Of a DNA stretch of 64,000 bases, positions 25,498 through 35,248 are shown piece by piece. The position numbers were made by a program, and so were the translations under genes. The DNA is from Bdellovibrionales bacterium GWA2_49_15. Lineage in GTDB: Bacteria > Bdellovibrionota > Bacteriovoracia > Bacteriovoracales > Bacteriovoracaceae. The notes under the pieces are model-generated. The model saw only the letters and a list, made by a program, of their open reading frames with translations, was not told the DNA's origin and ran no database searches. Location of the stretch: contig MEPP01000031.1 of the NCBI GenBank assembly GCA_001769855.1, forward strand, positions 108,089 through 172,088, in the 5' to 3' direction. Each line of letters begins with the position of its first letter. The first letter of the stretch is position 1.

Positions 25498-25743
25498 ATG
25501 AAAAGGTTTTCTTTGCTCCTATTAATGGCCGCCCTTTGGGTCGGTACCGTGTACTCAGCCGATGAGCAGAAGGACCAGGCCCCTGAAGGATATGACTGCG
25601 TTGACTGTACTCAGACGCGCGGCCCTGCGGTTGTCCTTGATCAGGACGTGCAACCCGCCGAGCATATGGAAAAATTTGTCGCCAAGTTGCCTGTAAGTGC
25701 GGGCATTTCCCGATCACCTGCCATTGTTAATACCCAAGAATAA
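25498..25743 (+). CDS. Small exported protein of unknown function
   Basis: An 81-residue protein: a clear signal peptide (ends TVYSAD) and a short acidic mature part with a single CVDC pair. The ribosome site is weak. The signal peptide and its codon use support it as real. It is followed after 62 bases by another small exported protein on the same strand. Confidence 0.55.
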   Translation: MKRFSLLLLMAALWVGTVYSADEQKDQAPEGYDCVDCTQTRGPAVVLDQDVQPAEHMEKFVAKLPVSAGISRSPAIVNTQE

Positions 25744-25805
25744 TTGCAAAGAGTAACTATTACACAGAGCTGGTCGAAGTCATTCTGCTCGTGTACGAGT
25801 TGCCC

Positions 25806-26204
25806 ATGAAAACTCTTATCACCCTCGTGTCTCTCCTTTGTACGATTAATATTGCCCATGCCAGTTGCGTCAACTGGACTCAAGTATGGAGCTGCGAAAA
25901 TTCCGCGGCAACCTTGACGCGAGGCCAGAGCTGGTGTGGCGGTCAGAACAAGTCTGCCTACAGTTTAAATATCAACAAAGCTGAAGCCGTCCAGCACTTA
26001 AGTCAGGTGGCCAGAGTGGAAAATTCCCAGATAACAAACTTGGCGTTGGAAACCACCCAAAAGTATGGCCAGTTCCTGTCAAAACTCAACTCTTATGTAA
26101 CCAGCGTCGCCACGGAAAATCATGACAATGGCTCGCTCAAAGTTGAAATGTTTCTGGATACCAAAAAACTCGGCGAATATATTTTCTACAACTGCACTTT
26201 TTAA
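25806..26204 (+). CDS. Small exported protein of unknown function
   Basis: A 132-residue protein starting at the ATG at 25806, which opens a signal peptide (ends IAHASC); the frame to 25791 adds five residues without a ribosome site. The mature part has cysteines near both ends (NWTQVWSCENS, SWCGGQNK, FYNCTF) and a central helix. No family is recognised. It overlaps the convergent fabH-type gene by four bases. Confidence 0.65.
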   Translation: MKTLITLVSLLCTINIAHASCVNWTQVWSCENSAATLTRGQSWCGGQNKSAYSLNINKAEAVQHLSQVARVENSQITNLALETTQKYGQFLSKLNSYVTSVATENHDNGSLKVEMFLDTKKLGEYIFYNCTF

Positions 26205-27214
26205 TATCTAAAAATTGATGAGGCCCAGGTAAAGCCACTGCCGAAGGCGGCGGACGCCACCAACATGCCCGGAGTCAGGCGATGCTCTAAAACCGCATCG
26301 TAAAGGCCGATGGGAATTGTGGCCGCGGTGGTATTGCCATATTTTTGAATGGTGTTGAAAACCTTCTCTGCCGGAATGTGCAGGAGCGATGCCACCTTTT
26401 CATTGATGCGCATATTGGCCTGGTGAAAGGCAAAGAAATCCACCTCCTCGATTTTCAAATTATTATGTTTCAGACCTTCCATGAGCACATCACACATACT
26501 GCGAACGGCGTGGGTGAAAACGGAACGCCCGTTCATCTTGGGGTAATGGAGACCCTCTGTGACTTCCGCTTGCGTAATCAGCTCAGGACCATTTGCCATC
26601 CCGGGCGCTGGCACCCATAACTCTTTGGCATAGGTACCATCGGCGTGGAGATGGGTCGAGTATACATGGGGATCTTTGCTCGGATCTTTAACTTCTGTGC
26701 GGGATAAAACGACGGCTCCCGCGCCATCGCCAAACAGCACGGTAACATCCCGGCCGCGATCAGTTTTATCCAGACCCTTGGAGTGCACCTCGGCCCCCAC
26801 CAGGAGAATATTTTTATAAATACCCTGGCGGATGTAGAGATCGGCTATCGACATTCCATAGAGAAAACCTGTGCACTGTTGTCGAACATCGAGAACGGCA
26901 ATCCCTGGCAGGCCCAACTTTTCCTGGAGAAAACAAGCTGAACCGGGAAAATAATGATCAGGACTTAGGGTTGCAAATACAATCATCTCAATATCAGTCT
27001 TGGCCAACCCGGCCTTCTCGATGGCCTCCTGGGCCGCCACCAGCGCCAAGTCACTTGTGGATTCATTGTTTTCCACCCAATAGCGCTGCTCGATTCCGGT
27101 CCTCTGCTTAATCCATTCATCTGAAGTATTCAGAAACTTTGCCAGGTCATCGTTCGTGACACGCTTCGTAGGAATACATTTACCAATTCCGGTGATTTTG
27201 GAATGAATGCTCAC
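26201..27214 (-). CDS. fabH: 3-oxoacyl-ACP synthase III family protein (FabH-like)
   Basis: A 337-residue ketoacyl synthase with the FabH triad: Cys in DVRQQCTGFLYG (C114), His in FFAFHQANMRI and Asn in KYGNTTAATIPI. The N-terminus (ITGIGKCIPTKRVTNDDLAKF) and EWIKQRTGIEQR are typical. I use the GTG at 27214, preceded by GAGGG; the frame to 27322 is too long for the family and has no site. FabH-type enzymes condense an acyl-CoA with malonyl-ACP. As a stand-alone gene away from a fab cluster it could be a second, specialised copy. It is divergent from an aldehyde dehydrogenase. Confidence 0.87.
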   Translation of the reverse strand: MSIHSKITGIGKCIPTKRVTNDDLAKFLNTSDEWIKQRTGIEQRYWVENNESTSDLALVAAQEAIEKAGLAKTDIEMIVFATLSPDHYFPGSACFLQEKLGLPGIAVLDVRQQCTGFLYGMSIADLYIRQGIYKNILLVGAEVHSKGLDKTDRGRDVTVLFGDGAGAVVLSRTEVKDPSKDPHVYSTHLHADGTYAKELWVPAPGMANGPELITQAEVTEGLHYPKMNGRSVFTHAVRSMCDVLMEGLKHNNLKIEEVDFFAFHQANMRINEKVASLLHIPAEKVFNTIQKYGNTTAATIPIGLYDAVLEHRLTPGMLVASAAFGSGFTWASSIFRY

Positions 27215-27344
27215 TGTAATACCCTCGTCTTTTATTCCATTAAACAACTTTTTTCTCCTATGGGCAAATAACTTATTTCCCATGATTCCGCCACGGCCCG
27301 GATTCGTGTATACTCTCGACAATAACCGTCAGCTAAGGATTCCT

Positions 27345-28775
27345 ATGTTACAAAAAAATATACAGCCCACGACTGAAATAGAAATCATCTTTCAAAAACA
27401 AAAGGCCAATCGCTGGAAGATGGCCAACACCACGGCGGATGAGAGAATTGGAAAATTAATCCGACTGCGCGATGCCATCATGGCCCATCGAGAAGACCTG
27501 CAAAATGCCATCCATGCCGACTATGGTAAACACCCTTCAGAAACTGATATTACTGAGATTTATCCCTGTATTTCTGAGATAAATCATACCATTTCTTCAC
27601 TTCGTAAATGGATGAAGCCCAAGCGAGTTTCCAGCCCGCTGGCCCTCTTTGGAACCAGAAGCGAAATCCGATTTGAGCCAAGAGGTATGGTTCTCATCCT
27701 GTCGCCTTGGAACTATCCCTTCAACCTTTTGATTAATCCGCTGGTGGCGGCGATGTCGGCCGGAAACTGTTGCATCTTAAAGCCATCGAGCAAAGTACCC
27801 AACACCTCAAAATTCTTAAAAACTTTTATCTCAGGAATCTTTGATGAAAGCGAGGTGGCACTTTTTGAGGGAAGCTCGGCGATCTCCAATGATCTTTTGA
27901 AGCTCCCCTTCGATCACATCTTTTTCACGGGAAGCCCCAAAATCGGCAAGGACGTCATGGCCGCGGCCGCCAAGCATCTGGCCACTGTCACCTTGGAACT
28001 TGGTGGAAAATCTCCCGCCATCATTGATCAAACCGCCGATATTCGAAAAACCGCCGAACGCCTGATGTGGGGGAAATTTATCAATGCCGGACAAACCTGT
28101 GTGGCCCCCGACTTCGCCCTCATTCACCAAAGCAAGCTGCCGGAATTTTTAAAAGAAGCGCGGACCATTTTAACCAGTCGATACGGCAAGAGCGAAGAGG
28201 ACCGCAAAAGTTGTCCCTACTTTGCCCGACTCGTCAGTGATGGTGCCTGGAAAGAGCTGACTGGGATTTTACAAAAATCAGTCGCGCAAGGGGCACGGAT
28301 TGAAGTGGGCGGCGAGTCCGACGCCAAACAGCGCTACATTGCGCCGACTCTCTTAAGTAATGTCACCCTCGACACGGAAATAATGAAGAATGAAATCTTC
28401 GGCCCCATCCTTCCCATCCTCACCTATAATCATCTGGACGAGGTCTACAATATTCTTCACCACATGGAGAAACCCCTGGCCTTCTATCTCTTCAGTGAAG
28501 ACAAAAGATCCATTGAACGTATTTTGCATAACTCGACGGCCGGCGGAACCTGTGTCAACAGCGCCATTATCCATCTTGCCAATCCCGAGCTGGCCTTCGG
28601 TGGAGTGGGACAAAGTGGCATGGGTCACTACCACGGGTTTCATGGTTTCCGCGCCCTCTCCCATGAGCGAGCGGTCTTACACCAAACCAAATGGTTCGAT
28701 GCCCTTCGCTTTTTCTATCCGCCTTACACACCGTTTGTGAAAAAGCTGATCGATTTTGCGATTAATTACCTGTAG
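27345..28775 (+). CDS. Aldehyde dehydrogenase, ALDH3/fatty-aldehyde type
   Basis: A 476-residue enzyme with LSPWNYPF, FFTGSPKIG, the general base in LELGGKSP, the nucleophile in NAGQTCVAP and NEIFGPILP. The short length, the RYPPY-like end (FFYPPYTPFVKK) and a hydrophobic C-terminus (LIDFAINYL) place it with ALDH3-type enzymes, which oxidise medium- to long-chain or aromatic aldehydes. I start at the ATG at 27345 with AAGGA upstream; the longer frame to 27207 overlaps the divergent fabH-like gene. It has 130 bases of shared upstream sequence with that gene. Confidence 0.9.
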   Translation: MLQKNIQPTTEIEIIFQKQKANRWKMANTTADERIGKLIRLRDAIMAHREDLQNAIHADYGKHPSETDITEIYPCISEINHTISSLRKWMKPKRVSSPLALFGTRSEIRFEPRGMVLILSPWNYPFNLLINPLVAAMSAGNCCILKPSSKVPNTSKFLKTFISGIFDESEVALFEGSSAISNDLLKLPFDHIFFTGSPKIGKDVMAAAAKHLATVTLELGGKSPAIIDQTADIRKTAERLMWGKFINAGQTCVAPDFALIHQSKLPEFLKEARTILTSRYGKSEEDRKSCPYFARLVSDGAWKELTGILQKSVAQGARIEVGGESDAKQRYIAPTLLSNVTLDTEIMKNEIFGPILPILTYNHLDEVYNILHHMEKPLAFYLFSEDKRSIERILHNSTAGGTCVNSAIIHLANPELAFGGVGQSGMGHYHGFHGFRALSHERAVLHQTKWFDALRFFYPPYTPFVKKLIDFAINYL

Positions 28776-28795
28776 AAATTGGGGCATTAGAGGAA

Positions 28796-30175
28796 TTAGA
28801 GAATCAACTTCAGCACCGAAGTTTCGGTCTCACCTTTGATCGTTTTATCCACCGAGTAGGCACGCACCTTCAGGGTAAATTTGGAAGCACTCTGCGCTCC
28901 CAATATAGACTCGAGCTTGGCCGAGAACTGGGCCACGCGCATATCTTGCTTCAAGAGTGTCTCCACGCCATTTTGAACAAGCGACACGCTGAAGTTGAGG
29001 GGATTGCCGTCATCAGGATTTTTCACCTTCCAATCTAAGGTCAGGGTCTCGTTTCTTTTCCAGGTCGACTTCAGTGTGGAAATTTCCACCTCAGGTTTCT
29101 CAAAACGATGCAGCAACTCACCGAAGGCCTTACCCTTCACGGCCACGCCATCGATCGTTCCCGTCACACTCACACTGCCCTCCCAAAAAGAGCCATTCAT
29201 CGGCAGCTGCACCATCTGATCAACTAAATCGGGAGTGAGCTTGATATCCACATTCAGCTCCGGAACTTTCAGCTCCCAACCCATGGACATGGTGTGGCCG
29301 GAGACGGGATCGCGCCAGTAACCGGTTCGCTTGAACTCGCGCCGCTCGGTGTGGCGGCCCTCACCGTTTGAGTAAAGCAATTCCACCGCGCCATAATCTT
29401 CGGTCATGGGAAGGTGATAATCCCGATCATAGATATTGCTGATCATCAGCTCCATTCCATTTTCGAGCTGCACACAGAACCATTCATAAGTCTCGAAGGT
29501 GCGTCCGAGTTCAAAGGGCGAAATGACAAAAGGTCCCCACTGATGATCCATCCAGCCAATACCTGTCACTTTTTCTTTGAGCCCTTGATGTTCCAGCACA
29601 CCGGATACGGCCAGGTTGGTAAGAGAGTAGTACCAGGTATGGCCGCTGGTGCCTACGGCGATATAACCGTCACCGGCCACCATCATCGGGCGCTTCTGGG
29701 ATTTGAGCTGCACGCTCAGATTCATTTTATCGTGGTGAGTTTGAATTTCGTACTCAAAGGGAATCAGCTTTCCCTTCTCGTCCTTCTTGGTGCGAAAAAT
29801 ATCCTTGCCGTACTTGGTGCGATGGGTGAGATCAAGACGTCCGAAAGACGAATTGAGCAACCCCATGGTGGCACCCGAGGTATGGACTTTTTTATCCAGA
29901 TTTGTCACGGTGAAAAGGCGAATCTGGTTATTAAAATGCGTGACTAAAACGGCGTAGCGGTCACCCGAAGTTTCCCCTCGCAGGTGCATAACCGAGTACC
30001 ACCATTCCATATTGGGAACACCAATGTGCCTGCCCTCGTCTTTGGGAAAAACAATTTGAGAGCCAGGATCTTTGTAAGGGTAAAATTTCCATCCAACGGG
30101 ATCATCCTGCGCCAAGAGCGACAAGGACAAAGTCATGGCCAAAAAGGCCCAGAACAGCAGCTTGCTTTGTTTCAT
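28796..30175 (-). CDS. Exported lipocalin-like (CrtC/AttH-type) protein
   Basis: A 459-residue protein with a signal peptide (ends SLLAQ), starting at the ATG at 30175 with GGGGG upstream. Residues ~30-360 show the CrtC/AttH lipocalin-like two-barrel pattern: PKDEGRHIGVPNMEWWYS, the GIGWMDHQWGPF motif, and a late WELKVPELNVDIKLTPD segment. CrtC acts as a carotenoid hydratase, but most exported members have unknown roles in handling hydrophobic molecules. The last ~100 residues look like an added immunoglobulin-like domain (strands ETLTLDWKVKNPDDGN onward). It is alone on its strand. Confidence 0.75.
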   Translation of the reverse strand: MKQSKLLFWAFLAMTLSLSLLAQDDPVGWKFYPYKDPGSQIVFPKDEGRHIGVPNMEWWYSVMHLRGETSGDRYAVLVTHFNNQIRLFTVTNLDKKVHTSGATMGLLNSSFGRLDLTHRTKYGKDIFRTKKDEKGKLIPFEYEIQTHHDKMNLSVQLKSQKRPMMVAGDGYIAVGTSGHTWYYSLTNLAVSGVLEHQGLKEKVTGIGWMDHQWGPFVISPFELGRTFETYEWFCVQLENGMELMISNIYDRDYHLPMTEDYGAVELLYSNGEGRHTERREFKRTGYWRDPVSGHTMSMGWELKVPELNVDIKLTPDLVDQMVQLPMNGSFWEGSVSVTGTIDGVAVKGKAFGELLHRFEKPEVEISTLKSTWKRNETLTLDWKVKNPDDGNPLNFSVSLVQNGVETLLKQDMRVAQFSAKLESILGAQSASKFTLKVRAYSVDKTIKGETETSVLKLIL

Positions 30176-30318
30176 AAAACCCCCAAAGAATACAAAACCA
30201 TACAACTTTTACCGGGCCGCATCCAGGGATACAAAAATTTTATAGATAACGCACCGAGCTACGCATCGTATTCCTCAAGAAAATGCCCTAAACTTTTAGC
30301 CCTAACCAAGGATTCACT

Positions 30319-30894
30319 ATGAAATTGTTATTACAACTTTTTCTCATCCTTATTGTGATCTTGCCCACAGTCTCTCGCAGTGAGCTTTACCTTGCGGCCA
30401 TGGGCGGAACCAGTAAGTTGGCCTCCGACAACCCGGAGCTCGATAGCGCGTTTAAAGGCCAGTCTTACGGTTTTATGGCGGGATATCAGCTCATCTCCCT
30501 GTTTGCTCTCGAGATGGGTTATAAGCAGAATCATGTGAAAGGTACCGTGCGGGCGCGGGTGTTCAATTCTTCCGCCCTCGCCAATGATCAGGTCAGCGTG
30601 GATATGAAATCCAACATCACCATGTTCGGCCTGCGACTGACCTTTTTCACCTTCGTGAATATTTTTGGCGGATACGCTTCCCATGCTCTGGATACGACCG
30701 TAAAAATTAATAATACCGATGTCAGCAATAATCGTGAGTATGATTCTTTACAAGGATCGGACGGCGGGGCCTACTACGGCCTGGGCGCGCGCTTGCCCCT
30801 GATGAAGTTTGATCTGTTCGGTGAAGTTTCGGCCTTTCAACTGACAAGCACCGCTTTTATTGATGCCCAGGTCGGGCTTAGAGTGAGGTTCTAA
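30319..30894 (+). CDS. Small outer-membrane beta-barrel protein
   Basis: A 191-residue protein with a signal peptide (ends TVSRS) and AAGGA before the ATG. The mature part is made of amphipathic strands (YGFMAGYQLISLFALEMGYK) and ends in the phenylalanine (VGLRVRF) that marks outer-membrane barrels, suggesting eight strands as in OmpA/OmpW-like porins. It is one base upstream of an MscS channel gene and heads a run leading into beta-oxidation genes, so a role in uptake or envelope stress is possible. Confidence 0.75.
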   Translation: MKLLLQLFLILIVILPTVSRSELYLAAMGGTSKLASDNPELDSAFKGQSYGFMAGYQLISLFALEMGYKQNHVKGTVRARVFNSSALANDQVSVDMKSNITMFGLRLTFFTFVNIFGGYASHALDTTVKINNTDVSNNREYDSLQGSDGGAYYGLGARLPLMKFDLFGEVSAFQLTSTAFIDAQVGLRVRF

Positions 30895-30895
30895 A

Positions 30896-31897
30896 ATGGA
30901 TTACTCGATCTTCATCCAATCCGGCATGACTCTTGTTCTCGGTCTGATCGCGGTAAAAGTTTTTTCTATTCTGGTCAATACCAAACTCACTGAATGGGCC
31001 AAGCAAACTGAGTCTCAGTGGGATGACGTCGTCATTCTCATTATCCAAAAACGCGTTATTCCTTTTTTGTATCTTTTTGTTGTGGCAAATTCAGTCATCG
31101 CTTTGCCAATCCCATCCTACATTCCTTCGGCCATCCATAAGTTACTCATTGGAATAGGTGGAATTATTGCCGCCCTTATGTCGCTCGATCTCATCAAGGC
31201 CATTTTGGAGCACAAAATCAGCGGAATCTCTGAACAGGGCCACAAGGGGATTGTCACCCTGGTCAGAGTCGTCATCTGGGCCCTGACATCCCTTTTCATC
31301 TTAGACAATCTTGGCTTCAAGGTGACCTCCATTATCGCCGGTCTCGGAATCGGCGGTGTGGCCGTCGCTCTGGCATCGCAAACACTCTTGAGCGATATTT
31401 TCAATTACTTTGCCATCTTGTTTGATCAGCCCTTTGAGGTTGGTGATCATGTCATCGTGGGGGATACCTCGGGAACCATCGAAAGCATGGGCCTGAAGTC
31501 AACCAAAATACGTTCCCTGGTGGGCGAGCAGATCATCCTCTCCAATACCCAGCTGATGAATACAAAGTTGCACAATTTTAAACGCATGGATAATCGCCGC
31601 GTGGTTTTCCAACTGGGCGTGGAGTACAGCACCACCCATGAGCAGTTGCAGTCGATCCCTACGATCATCAGTAAAATTATGACCGGGATTCCAGATGTTA
31701 AGCTGGATCGCTGTCATTTTTGTGAATTTGCCGGTTCTTCACTCAACTTCGAAATCGTCTATTACGTCACCGGCCGGGATTATCAATTTCACATGGATAA
31801 GCAGCAGCAAGTTTTCCTGGCAATCTTTAAAGAATTTGAATTGGCAAAGATCAACTTTGCCTTCCCAACCACCACGGTCCATCTGGCCAAATCCTAA
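30896..31897 (+). CDS. MscS-family mechanosensitive channel
   Basis: A 333-residue inner-membrane protein with four to five helices and the MscS pore helix and beta-domain: IIAGLGIGGVAVALASQTLL followed by FDQPFEVGDHVIVGDTSG and LKSTKIRSLVGEQIILSN. It should release solutes on membrane tension. It begins one base after the stop of the barrel gene and lies 14 bases before the thiolase, so all are probably cotranscribed. Confidence 0.92.
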   Translation: MDYSIFIQSGMTLVLGLIAVKVFSILVNTKLTEWAKQTESQWDDVVILIIQKRVIPFLYLFVVANSVIALPIPSYIPSAIHKLLIGIGGIIAALMSLDLIKAILEHKISGISEQGHKGIVTLVRVVIWALTSLFILDNLGFKVTSIIAGLGIGGVAVALASQTLLSDIFNYFAILFDQPFEVGDHVIVGDTSGTIESMGLKSTKIRSLVGEQIILSNTQLMNTKLHNFKRMDNRRVVFQLGVEYSTTHEQLQSIPTIISKIMTGIPDVKLDRCHFCEFAGSSLNFEIVYYVTGRDYQFHMDKQQQVFLAIFKEFELAKINFAFPTTTVHLAKS

Positions 31898-31911
31898 CAA
31901 GGAGTCTCTTC

Positions 31912-33120
31912 GTGAATGAAGCTTTTATTTATGATACTGCTCGAACGCCGCGAGGTAAGGGCAAATCCTCCGGGTCCCTGCATATTGCCCGTCCTATTCA
32001 CCTTTTAAAAACGGTGCTTGAGGCCCTCGCCATCCGCAATCACCTCGACACCAATTTAGTTGAGGACGTCATCATGGGTTGCGTGACCCCCGTGGCGGAG
32101 CAAGGTGGAAATATTGCAAAGGCCGCGGCCATGTATGCGGGCTACAGCGAAAGAGTTCCCGGCATGACGTTAAATCGTTTTTGTTCGTCCGGGCTTGAGG
32201 CCGTGAATACCGCCAGCGCCTACATCATGGCCGGTCAGGCAAACTTGATTGTCGCCGGTGGGATTGAATCCATGAGTCGCGTTCCCATGGGCAGTGACGG
32301 TGGGGCCTGGCTGATTGATCCCGAGGTCGCACGACAAACTCATTTTATCCCCCAAGGAATCTCGGCCGACCTCATTGCCACGTTGGAGGGTTTCACCCGT
32401 CGCGATGTGGACCAGTTCGCGGTGGTGTCGCAACAGCGCGCGGCCAAGGCCTGGGCGGAGGGGCGCTTTCAAAAATCCATCATTCCCGTCAAGGACGTGA
32501 TCGGAAAAATTTTGCTTGAGCGAGACGAGCACTTTCGCGCTGAGACCACCCTGGAAAGTTTGAGCGAGCTCAAGCCCGCCTTTCAGCAGATGGGTGAAAA
32601 CTTTGGCTTTGATTCGGTGGCCATGCAGAAGTACCCCAGCGTGGAAAAAATTAATCACGTGCACCACGCCGGTAACTCTTCAGGAATTGTGGACGGTGCC
32701 GCCGCCGTTTTAGTGGGCAGCAAAGAGATTGGCAAACGCCTCAACCTAAAAGCACGGGCGCGCATTAAATCTTTTGCACTCACCTCCACTGACCCGACCA
32801 TCATGCTCCTGGGCCCCGGGCCGGCCACCAAAATGGCGCTTGAGCGCGCACACATGAGTATCAAGGACATTGATCTGATTGAAATCAACGAGGCCTTCGC
32901 GGCCGTGGTCCTGCGCTTTATGCGGGAATTTAATCTGGATCAGTCCAAAATTAACGTCAGCGGCGGTGCCATAGCCCTCGGTCACCCGCTTGGGGCCACG
33001 GGCGCGGTTCTCCTAGGCACGCTGCTGGATGAGCTTGAGCGCCAAAACAAATCCACCGGTCTTGTCACCCTATGCATCGGCGGGGGCATGGGCATCGCAA
33101 CTATTATCGAGAGGGTTTAA
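31912..33120 (+). CDS. fadA: Acetyl-CoA acyltransferase (thiolase)
   Basis: A 402-residue thiolase with the acyl-accepting Cys in LNRFCSSG (C91), the EINEAFA motif, the His in [14 protein letters not shown] and the general acid Cys near the end (TLCIGGGMG). It performs the last step of fatty acid beta-oxidation, releasing acetyl-CoA. The start is GTG at 31912 with AAGGAG upstream. It precedes the bifunctional fadJ-type gene by one base, the reverse of the usual fadBA order but common for fadIJ. Confidence 0.92.
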   Translation: MNEAFIYDTARTPRGKGKSSGSLHIARPIHLLKTVLEALAIRNHLDTNLVEDVIMGCVTPVAEQGGNIAKAAAMYAGYSERVPGMTLNRFCSSGLEAVNTASAYIMAGQANLIVAGGIESMSRVPMGSDGGAWLIDPEVARQTHFIPQGISADLIATLEGFTRRDVDQFAVVSQQRAAKAWAEGRFQKSIIPVKDVIGKILLERDEHFRAETTLESLSELKPAFQQMGENFGFDSVAMQKYPSVEKINHVHHAGNSSGIVDGAAAVLVGSKEIGKRLNLKARARIKSFALTSTDPTIMLLGPGPATKMALERAHMSIKDIDLIEINEAFAAVVLRFMREFNLDQSKINVSGGAIALGHPLGATGAVLLGTLLDELERQNKSTGLVTLCIGGGMGIATIIERV

Positions 33121-33121
33121 T

Positions 33122-35248
33122 ATGATTGATTACAATCTTGACCAAAATAAAATTGTCACTTTGAGCATTAACCGCACCGACACTCCCATGAACGTCGGTG
33201 ATATTCCTTTTACACTGGAGCTTGAAAAAAAATTTAATCAGGCATTGGGAGAAAAAGATTTAAAAGGCATCATTCTCACCTCAAGTAAAAAAGAATTTAT
33301 GGCGGGTGCCGACCTGTCCATGTTGCAAACCATTAAAAATGTCGATGATAGTGTGAAACTCACCTCTGAGATTCATCGCTTTTTGCGCAAAATGGAAACA
33401 TCGAAAATCCCGGTGGTGGCGGCGATCAATGGAACATGTCTCGGCATGGGATATGAAATTGTCCTGGCCTGTCACCATCGCATCATGCTGAATGACTCTA
33501 AGGCCCAAATCGGTCTTCCCGAAGTCGGCCTTGGACTTCTCCCCGGCGGTGGCGGTACGCAACGCTTGCCCCGTCTGATCGGCTTTGAGAAGGCCCTTCC
33601 CTACCTGCTTCAAGGCACCAAGGCCAATCCGGAGAAGGCGCTGAAAGACGGGCTGGTGTCCGAACTCGCCAGTGATCTTGACCAGCTTTTATCCAAAGCA
33701 CGGGCCTGGATTTTAGCTTGCACCACCCCCGCTCAGCCCTGGGATAACCCAAAATTTAAAATTCCTGGTGGAGAAGTTCAGTCTCCCCGAGGCTATCAGG
33801 TTTTTCCCGCATCCACCGCCATGCTGACGGAAAAAACTTATAATAATTATCCTGCCCCCGCCGCCATTCTCTCCTGTGTCTACGAGGGACTGCAGGTTCC
33901 CTTGGACCGCGCCCTTGAGATCGAGTCAAAATATTTTGCCTCCCTGGTCACCGGCAAGGTGGCCAAGGGAATGATTCGCACTCTCTTTTTCGGGATCAAT
34001 CAGTGCAACAAAGGTATTGCTCGACCTAAAGATGTGCCGCCGAAGAAAGTCACCAAGGTCGGCATTCTCGGCGCAGGCATGATGGGGGCCGGAATCGCTT
34101 ACGTTTCCGCCAAGGCCGGCATCCAAGTCATTTTAAAAGATGTCAGTGTTGAGGTGGCGCAAAAGGGAAAAAATTATTCGGAAAAAATTCTGGCAAAAGA
34201 TTTGGCCAAGGGTTACATCACCGAAGCCAAGATGAATGAGATTTTGAGTTTGATCACGCCCACGGCCGACGCAGCTGCGGTCCAAGGCTGCGAGCTGGTG
34301 ATCGAAGCGGTGATCGAAGATCGCGCCATTAAGGCGCGGGTGACTCATGAATCGGAAGCGGTCCTTACCCCCGATGCCATCTTCGCCTCGAATACCTCCA
34401 CCCTTCCCATCACCTCTCTCGCTGTGGAATCAAAACGTCCAGCCAACTTTATCGGCCTGCACTTTTTTTCTCCGGTGGAGAAAATGCCCCTGCTTGAAAT
34501 TATCATGGGCGAAAAATCTTCCAAAGAGGCGCTGAGTTTGTGCCTTGATTACACCGCACAAATTAAGAAAACTCCAATCGTAGTCAATGACGGCCGTGGT
34601 TTTTTCACCTCGCGGGTGTTCACCACTTACATCGAAGAGGGTCTGAGCTGTCTGCGCGATGGCTTTGCCCCTGCGCTCATTGAGAATGCCGGAAAGATGG
34701 CCGGCATGCCGGTCGGACCTCTGGCCGTCGCCGACGAGGTGGGGCTCGATTTGATTTATCATATTTTGAACCAGACCGTGCAAGACTTGGGCGAAAAGGT
34801 GGTTGACCAGGGCCTGTTTAAAGACGTGACGACTTTTGTCAAAGACCTCAAGCGCTTAGGCAGAAAATCCGGCGGCGGACTTTACCAATATCCCGCGGAC
34901 GGGAAAAAATTCCTCTGGCCTGAGCTGGCCAAATATTTTCCCATGGACCCAAAAAAAACGGACGCGCAAATCGTGATGAAGCGCCTTTTGTATCGACAAG
35001 TTTTGGAGACCATCAAGTGCATGCAGGAAAAGATCCTCACCTCCGCGCGGGATGGCGATGTTGGTTCTATTCTGGGATTGGGCTTTGCGCCTTTTACCGG
35101 CGGCATGCTGTCGTTTCTCGACTATGAGGGCCTGGATACTTTCATGAAAAACTGCGCCTCTTTGCAAAAAGCTTGGGGACCACGCTTTGCTCCTCCCAAG
35201 ATTTTAAGTGATATGGCCTCCCGTGGTGAGACTTTTTATGCAAAATAA
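33122..35248 (+). CDS. fadJ: FadJ-type enoyl-CoA hydratase / 3-hydroxyacyl-CoA dehydrogenase
   Basis: A 708-residue bifunctional enzyme. The N-terminal crotonase domain has the oxyanion-hole region NGTCLGMGYEIVLACHHR and the catalytic acid in IGLPEVGLGLLPGGGGTQ. The NAD domain has the Rossmann motif GILGAGMMGAGIA and the catalytic His in GLHFFSPVEKMPLLE. Length and order match FadJ/FadB. I start at the ATG at 33122, just after the thiolase stop with GAGAGGG upstream; the longer frame to 33029 lies inside the thiolase. With the thiolase it forms the core of fatty acid breakdown. Confidence 0.92.
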   Translation: MIDYNLDQNKIVTLSINRTDTPMNVGDIPFTLELEKKFNQALGEKDLKGIILTSSKKEFMAGADLSMLQTIKNVDDSVKLTSEIHRFLRKMETSKIPVVAAINGTCLGMGYEIVLACHHRIMLNDSKAQIGLPEVGLGLLPGGGGTQRLPRLIGFEKALPYLLQGTKANPEKALKDGLVSELASDLDQLLSKARAWILACTTPAQPWDNPKFKIPGGEVQSPRGYQVFPASTAMLTEKTYNNYPAPAAILSCVYEGLQVPLDRALEIESKYFASLVTGKVAKGMIRTLFFGINQCNKGIARPKDVPPKKVTKVGILGAGMMGAGIAYVSAKAGIQVILKDVSVEVAQKGKNYSEKILAKDLAKGYITEAKMNEILSLITPTADAAAVQGCELVIEAVIEDRAIKARVTHESEAVLTPDAIFASNTSTLPITSLAVESKRPANFIGLHFFSPVEKMPLLEIIMGEKSSKEALSLCLDYTAQIKKTPIVVNDGRGFFTSRVFTTYIEEGLSCLRDGFAPALIENAGKMAGMPVGPLAVADEVGLDLIYHILNQTVQDLGEKVVDQGLFKDVTTFVKDLKRLGRKSGGGLYQYPADGKKFLWPELAKYFPMDPKKTDAQIVMKRLLYRQVLETIKCMQEKILTSARDGDVGSILGLGFAPFTGGMLSFLDYEGLDTFMKNCASLQKAWGPRFAPPKILSDMASRGETFYAK

